The notes under the pieces were generated by a model, which made no database searches, had not been told where the DNA came from, and saw only the letters and a program-made list of their open reading frames with translations. The translations under genes were made by a program, and so were the position numbers. DNA of 64,000 bases from Rhizobium laguerreae (GTDB lineage Bacteria; Pseudomonadota; Alphaproteobacteria; Rhizobiales; Rhizobiaceae): assembly GCF_002008165.1 (NCBI RefSeq), contig NZ_MRDM01000017.1, positions 341,325-405,324 of the forward strand, in the 5' to 3' direction. This document shows positions 59,441 to 64,000 of this stretch, in pieces. Position 1 is the stretch's first letter. The number at the start of each line of letters is the position of its first letter.

Positions 59441-61183
59441 TCACAGCCAGAACAGACCGGTAAGAAGCAGGGCGAGACCATAACTTGCGACGGCAAGCGG
59501 CCAGCCGGCGCGCATGAAGTCACGGAAGCGGTAGCCGCCGATGCCCATTGCCAGCGTGTTGTTGTGATGGCCGAAGGGCGTCAGGAAATCCAGCGACGCT
59601 CCGGCGGCCACCGCGATCAGATAGGCGTCCGGCGCATGCCTGCCGGCTCTTGCAAATTCCAGTGCGATCGGGGTCAGGACGATTGCGACCGTCGCGTTGT
59701 TGACAAAAGGCGTCAATGCCATGGCGAGGAAGAGGATGAGGGCGATGCCGAAGAGCGGGTGGGTGATCGGCACGACGAGGCTGAGCCAGCCGGCAATGGT
59801 TTCGGCCGCTCCGGTGCTTGCCACCGCCTGGCCGATCGGGATCATCGCCGCCAGCATGATGATGATCGGCCAGTTGAGATCGGCCATCGCCTGACGGATG
59901 TTCAGATGATTGAGCAGAGCGAGCACGAGCACGACGCCGGCAAAAGCGACGTCGGGACGCAGGCCGGCCGCCGAGGCGGCGACGCCGCAGGCAAAGAGCG
60001 CGAAGGGCCGCCAGGATAGGAGCGCCGGTTCGCTCTGCGCTGTCGAGGCGAGCGGCAGGCACTCGCTTTCCTCCAACGCTTCGCCGATGGCAATGCGGGG
60101 CCCCTCCAGCGTCAATATATCGCCGATCGACAATTGCAGGTCGAGGAAGCGGCCCTCGATGCGTGGCGCGCGCATGGAAAGGGCGGTGACAGCAACGCCG
60201 CGAGAATGGAAGACTTCAAGTGAGCGGACGCGCGAACCGACCAGCGTGCTTTCCGGCATGACCACGGCTTCGATACGGGTGAAATCCGGCTGCAGACCAA
60301 GCGCGTGGGCGTCGGCCATCAGCGCCCGTGTGGCGGCAAGATCGGCAAAGGTCGCATCGGCGCCCTCGGCAAGCAGTACGTCGCCGGGTTCGATCATTAA
60401 CTGGTCGAGCGGACCGAACGCGAAGTTGTCGTCACGGATCAGCGCGTACGGCTTGATGGCGAACCGTGCCAGGCAATCGGAAAGCCGCACGCCGATCAGC
60501 GGTGAGACGTCAGGGATGCGACGCTCGACGACGATGCGCCGCGCCGCCGTGGAGATTGTTGCGGGTGTTTCGTCCGGTTCCGGAAACAGGTGCTGCACGC
60601 GAAAGGCGATGAGCAAAATGCCGGCGATGGCCACCGGCAGGCCGACATAGGTGAAATCGAAGAAGTGAAAGCCGGTTCCGGTCGCTTTGGCGAGTGCATC
60701 GCTGACGAGCAGGTTGGCCGGCGTGCCGATCAGCGAAACGAGGCCGCCGAGCAGAGCCGCGAACGAGACCGGCATGACGAGCTGGCGGCGGGGGATCGTC
60801 AGGACCGTGCCCAAGCGTAGCGCGACCGGCAAGGTGATCGCAAAGGCGCCGATATTGTTCATGAAGATGGACATGAAGCCGGCGAGCGCGGAAGTGCCGC
60901 AGATAACCCTGAAGTCCGAGGGTCTTGCGGCCGCGAAACGGGCGGCGAGACTGTCGAAGAGCCTAGCGCGCGCCAGCACCTGGACGATCAGCAGGATCTC
61001 GACGACGGTGATGACGACGGGACTGGCGAAGCCCGTGAAGATCTGCTCGGCGGGATAAAGGCCGAGCGCATAGCCGCCAAGCAGGCCGGCGATCGAGACC
61101 ACCTCGATGCGGATGCGATCGAGCGAGAAGAGAATGAGCATCGCCAGCAGAAGGATCAGCAGGGATGCTTGCTCGAACGACAT
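59441..61183 (-). CDS. SLC13-family permease with two TrkA-C-like domains
   Basis: This 580-residue inner-membrane protein has two bundles of spans (about 1-200 and 390-580) with family loops SIFMNNIGAFAITLPVALRL and LTPFVNNATVAIVLTPIALE, and SLIGTPANLLVS and FLTPFGHHNNTLAM, which match DASS-type carriers. Between them lie two RCK_C/TrkA-C domains (about 215-380; LDQLMIEPGDVLLAEGADAT, LDLQLSIGDILTLEGPRIAI), which in relatives bind regulatory ligands. It probably imports a sulfate- or carboxylate-type anion; the substrate is unknown. Confidence 0.9.
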   Translation of the reverse strand: MSFEQASLLILLLAMLILFSLDRIRIEVVSIAGLLGGYALGLYPAEQIFTGFASPVVITVVEILLIVQVLARARLFDSLAARFAAARPSDFRVICGTSALAGFMSIFMNNIGAFAITLPVALRLGTVLTIPRRQLVMPVSFAALLGGLVSLIGTPANLLVSDALAKATGTGFHFFDFTYVGLPVAIAGILLIAFRVQHLFPEPDETPATISTAARRIVVERRIPDVSPLIGVRLSDCLARFAIKPYALIRDDNFAFGPLDQLMIEPGDVLLAEGADATFADLAATRALMADAHALGLQPDFTRIEAVVMPESTLVGSRVRSLEVFHSRGVAVTALSMRAPRIEGRFLDLQLSIGDILTLEGPRIAIGEALEESECLPLASTAQSEPALLSWRPFALFACGVAASAAGLRPDVAFAGVVLVLALLNHLNIRQAMADLNWPIIIMLAAMIPIGQAVASTGAAETIAGWLSLVVPITHPLFGIALILFLAMALTPFVNNATVAIVLTPIALEFARAGRHAPDAYLIAVAAGASLDFLTPFGHHNNTLAMGIGGYRFRDFMRAGWPLAVASYGLALLLTGLFWL

Positions 61184-61286
61184 GGGCGGGTCCGTTGTTT
61201 CATCGATCAGGCGGGACTGTAATCGTTCCTCATGCGCTGTACAGAGGCGCCTTCAGGCAAAGATTGAACAATCCTCATATCTCGCG

Positions 61287-61973
61287 TCAGGCTGGTGGTG
61301 CTTGCCACCGGCCTCTGGCATTCCGCTCCAGAATGGGGGTCGCGAAGACGCCGATGGTGCGAGCGCTCCATTGCGGTCCGGCGGCTGCGAGGCTTTCGCG
61401 CCAGCGCTCCGATTGTAGCATGGCGGCACCGATGACGACGGGTTCGATGCCGCAGCCTGTCAGCAGATGAAGACCCGCGACGATCGAGGCGCCGCTGGAA
61501 ATGACGTCATCGATGAGTGCGACGCGTCGTCCCTGCAGCAGCGGCAGCATGCGCGGATCGATATAGAGACGTTTCTGCTGTGTCGGCGTGGTGATCGAAG
61601 ACAGGGCGACGGAGAGCTCGTCGCGATACCAGAATTTGCGCGAGGTGCCGAGCGGAACGTATCGGCTATGGCCGAGCTTCTGCGCCACGGCAGCGGCCAG
61701 CGTCAGGCCGAGCGTCGGCAGGCCGGCGACGACGTCGATGCGCATGGGCCTGATCTTTTCGGCGAGGCTTTCGGCGAGCGCATCGAGCACGAGGAAGCTC
61801 GCCTGGTTGACGATCAGCGAGGCGAGGGCGTGATCGCCATCCGCCAGCTCGCGGATCGGCAGGCGTAGCTGACGGCCATCTTCGAGCACGGCGACATAGA
61901 AGGAGGTAAATTCCCCATCGCCGGCAAAGGTGCCGGGCGGGTGAAGCTCCTGCCAGAAATCGTGCAGCGCCAT
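61287..61973 (-). CDS. Phosphoribosyltransferase-fold protein
   Basis: The 228-residue form starts at MALHDFWQEL; the frame goes on upstream but only as Arg-rich shadow. The type I PRTase motif is VALIDDVISSGASIVAGLHL (the acidic pair binds the PRPP ribose), and a flexible-loop region KFWYRDELSVALSSITTPTQ precedes it, with GLPTLGLTLAAAVAQKLGHS. It resembles the adenine- or orotate-type enzymes, and may be purine-related or regulatory. It lies 14 bases downstream of the pseudouridine synthase gene on the same strand. Confidence 0.78.
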   Translation of the reverse strand: MALHDFWQELHPPGTFAGDGEFTSFYVAVLEDGRQLRLPIRELADGDHALASLIVNQASFLVLDALAESLAEKIRPMRIDVVAGLPTLGLTLAAAVAQKLGHSRYVPLGTSRKFWYRDELSVALSSITTPTQQKRLYIDPRMLPLLQGRRVALIDDVISSGASIVAGLHLLTGCGIEPVVIGAAMLQSERWRESLAAAGPQWSARTIGVFATPILERNARGRWQAPPA

Positions 61974-61987
61974 CTCCGTCACACCAG

Positions 61988-62794
61988 TCAATTGCGTCTC
62001 GTCCTTTCCATGCCGGTTTTCCGGCGCAGTGCCTGCAATTCCGGTTCGGTCAGCGCACGCACGGCGCCTTTCGGCAGTTCGCCGAGTTCGAGCCCGCCGA
62101 TTGCGACGCGCACGAGGCGCAGGCATTCGGTGCCGAGCGCCTCCAGCATGCGGCGGATCTGGCGGTTGCGGCCCTCGTCGAGCTCGACCTCGATCCATGA
62201 ATTCCTATCGCCCTGGCGCAGGCGCCGCGCGGCGGTCGCCGTCAGCAACTCGCCGTCGTGGCGGATGCCCGATGTTATGGCGACAATGTCCTCGTCATCC
62301 ATGATGCGGTCGATCTGGACATGATAGGTCTTCGTCACATGCGTGACCGGGTCGAGCAGGATCTGGGCGAATTCGGTGTCGTTGGTGAAAAGCAGCAGGC
62401 CCTCGCTTGCCTTGTCGAGCCGGCCGACCGGAGAGAGATGTGGGATGTCGAAATCCCTCAGGCAATCATAGACCGTCGGCCGGCCTTCGGGATCGTGGCG
62501 GGTGGTGACAAGACCGCGAGGCTTGTTGAGCATCAGATAGATTTTCGCTTCGGCCGCGATGACAAGGCCGTCGATGCTGATGCTTGCCGTGGCAAGATCG
62601 ACCCATGCGGAGGTATCGTTGACGATACGACCGTCAACCGCAACACGATTTTCGGCGATCAGGCGTTCGGCCTGCGTGCGGGAGCAATAACCGAGCTTGG
62701 AAAGGGCACGGGGAAGGGTAACCCTTTTGGCCGCGGCGTTGTCGGCGGGCTTTGTCCGTTCACGCGTCTTGTGCGGTGAGCGCCGCTCCCTCAT
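61988..62794 (-). CDS. RsuA/RluB-family pseudouridine synthase
   Basis: This 268-residue RNA enzyme has an N-terminal S4 domain (TLPRALSKLGYCSRTQAERL) and the catalytic core GRLDKASEGLLLFTND with the catalytic Asp, then KTYHVQID and EGRNRQIRRMLEALG. Members modify uridines in 16S or 23S rRNA; which site cannot be told. It is first of a pair with the PRTase gene. Confidence 0.92.
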   Translation of the reverse strand: MRERRSPHKTRERTKPADNAAAKRVTLPRALSKLGYCSRTQAERLIAENRVAVDGRIVNDTSAWVDLATASISIDGLVIAAEAKIYLMLNKPRGLVTTRHDPEGRPTVYDCLRDFDIPHLSPVGRLDKASEGLLLFTNDTEFAQILLDPVTHVTKTYHVQIDRIMDDEDIVAITSGIRHDGELLTATAARRLRQGDRNSWIEVELDEGRNRQIRRMLEALGTECLRLVRVAIGGLELGELPKGAVRALTEPELQALRRKTGMERTRRN

Positions 62795-62951
62795 TTGCCA
62801 TCCTTATCCTGCTTTTGATGCCGTTTTCTTGGCATGATCGACAGAAGGATGCCAGCAGCGTGAATAAAAAACGAGGGGAATAACAGGCGCTACAAAAAGG
62901 GCTCAGCGCGTGGATAAAGCGCCGTCGCGGCTTTGTTAGGGTGGCGCTGCC

Positions 62952-63158
62952 TCAGCGGCAAGCCATGAAGCCGGCCAGTTCCTTGCGGCTGACGACGATA
63001 CCGGCGGCGGCCTTGACCGGGTCCGGATGGGTGTAGGACAGACTAGGCATTTCCGGCAGATCGAGTGCCTGGCGCATATTCATGATGCCGACCGCATAGC
63101 GGCCATCGGCGCTGTCGACACTGACTTCGATAATGCAGTTGGCCCTCTTGTTTTCCAT
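62952..63158 (-). CDS. Small hypothetical protein, 68 residues
   Basis: The start is ATG at 63158, behind GGGAGG; an upstream in-frame start at 63311 would add an unlikely 51 residues. The product reads MENKRANCIIEVSVDSADGR, then YAVGIMNMRQALDL, and ends ELAGFMACR. It has one Cys near each end and no membrane span. I recognise no family. It stands alone between the pseudouridine synthase and the DUF883 gene. Confidence 0.6.
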   Translation of the reverse strand: MENKRANCIIEVSVDSADGRYAVGIMNMRQALDLPEMPSLSYTHPDPVKAAAGIVVSRKELAGFMACR

Positions 63159-63298
63159 GGTAGTCCTCCCTTCGTTTTTTATGTTCCCATAGCTGGCATT
63201 AAAAATTGGTTTTTCTAAGACATAAGCATTTACGCACCCTGCCGAAAAACGGATCGGCGGGTGCGTAAAAAACTGGTTTATGGGTGGATATGGCGTGT

Positions 63299-63637
63299 TC
63301 AGCGCCACCAATGGCGAGGCTGCGGCTGCGAACTGCCGGAAAGCAGGTATCCGGCAAGAAAGCCAATGGCGCCTGCAAGCACCAGAGCCGTGGTTGTTGC
63401 GGTCGGATGCTCGCGGGCTGCGTCGGCGGCAGCCACACCTTCGGCCCGGATCTGGGCGACGGCGTTTTTTGCCCGGGGCAGGGCTTCGTCATAAGCCTTG
63501 CCGGCGCGGCCGCGCACTTCGTAATAGGCTTCGGCGCCTTGAGCGGAAATCATCTTCTGCAGGCGCGAGACTTCCTGCTGGAGTGCGGCGATGTCCTTGC
63601 TGACAGATGCTCTGATATCATCGGTATTGGCAGCCAT
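63299..63637 (-). CDS. DUF883 (ElaB/YqjD)-family membrane-anchored protein
   Basis: The product has 112 residues, starting at MAANTDDIRAS behind AAGGAGACC. A helical region (DIAALQQEVSRLQKMISAQG ... AREHP) is followed by a C-terminal span (TTTALVLAGAIGFLAGYLLS) and a basic tail. The layout is that of ElaB/YqjD proteins, which sit in the inner membrane by their C-terminus and in E. coli bind ribosomes in stationary phase; that role is only analogous here. Confidence 0.82.
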   Translation of the reverse strand: MAANTDDIRASVSKDIAALQQEVSRLQKMISAQGAEAYYEVRGRAGKAYDEALPRAKNAVAQIRAEGVAAADAAREHPTATTTALVLAGAIGFLAGYLLSGSSQPQPRHWWR

Positions 63638-63961
63638 GTTTGGTCTCCTTCCTTCAATGGGAAAGACAACACCCAACTCGGTGATAGGTTCCGAAATCTC
63701 AGCCGCTGATTTGTGACGGAAATTTAAAGCTTGCCGGTCGGAGGCGCTTTAATCCTCCGTTAACCATAATTTCGCGCAAGATCCTGTTTTCTCGCTATAT
63801 TTCGGTCGTTGAGAACAGCGTTCCTATGGATTTTTGACCAGCTGGTAAAGGAATTTTCGGGAATTCGTCCCGAAAGGGCGCCCTGTGGATAATAGCGACC
63901 GACAAAAATGCCAGCCGAATCAACCTGTTACAAAAATGTCAAAAAACTTTGGTTGGGTGTG

Positions 63962-63990
63962 TTGACTGTTTATGAGGGTTAGTTCTATAA
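63962..63990 (+). promoter_or_regulatory. Near-consensus sigma-70 promoter at the window edge, perhaps of an rRNA operon
   Basis: TTGACT (63962-63967), 17 bases, then CTATAA (63985-63990) make a very strong promoter pointing out of the window. Bases 63638-63961 upstream are AT-richer and hold no gene, as usual before rRNA operons. Rhizobial rrn promoters have similar TTGAC...CTATAAG sequences from memory, so an rRNA operon is likely beyond the edge. Confidence 0.6.
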
Positions 63991-64000
63991 GCCCACTCAC

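Noticed and set aside
1..64000. CRISPR array
   Set aside because: No regularly spaced direct repeats of 25-40 bases were seen; the repeats found are isolated dyads and mosaic elements.

Overview
The window looks like a piece of a Rhizobium chromosome (R. leguminosarum / R. etli type). The reasons are the GC-rich coding style, a Mur-type sitABCD manganese operon, RIME-like intergenic mosaic repeats, an NtrC-type two-component pair next to tctCBA, a yeast-type second PurC, and a cobalamin-riboswitch cbtBA unit. This is inferred from gene content; no database was searched.

Positions 1 to about 18,450 form a mobile, defence-type island of lower GC and patchwork content. From the left it holds: a small secreted-nuclease operon; a ribbon-helix-helix (RHH) protein; a GIY-YIG protein; a large serine recombinase with a frameshifted accessory gene behind it; two divergent Arc-like RHH genes that share a duplicated 15-bp operator; an unrecognised two-gene unit (soluble protein plus four-helix membrane protein); an XRE regulator; a type I restriction-modification operon; a tyrosine integrase coupled to a RarA-C-terminus-like protein; and an HNH-related gene. 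The restriction operon runs hsdR, papain-like cysteine peptidase, hsdM, hsdS, and every junction overlaps by 1 or 4 bases. The peptidase inside this operon is the most interesting feature of the window. A possible right boundary is the 17-bp sequence at 18440-18456, which ends like a tRNA 3' end.

From about 18,900 to the end the content is ordinary rhizobial chromosome. A VCBS-domain protein is followed by a branched-chain-type ABC transporter (livKHMGF) behind pobA, with divergent pobR; this is probably an aromatic-acid uptake and p-hydroxybenzoate unit. Then come ackA-xfp (phosphoketolase bypass), a GGDEF-EAL protein, a 38-residue membrane protein, a histidine phosphatase with an altered RHG motif, and the B12-riboswitch cbtB-cbtA-unknown unit. 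Next are a YuiH-type molybdopterin oxidoreductase, a DctB/DctD-like pair feeding tctCBA, an M20 amidohydrolase, and sitABCD with two clear Mur-responsive sites.

The last part holds nucleoside hydrolase with adenine deaminase (purine salvage), a TetR-RND-efflux cluster, purC2, an SLC13-type permease, a phosphoribosyltransferase, an RsuA-family pseudouridine synthase and two small proteins. The window closes on a near-consensus sigma-70 promoter pointing out of it, plausibly that of an rRNA operon. No CRISPR array, rRNA or complete tRNA gene was seen.
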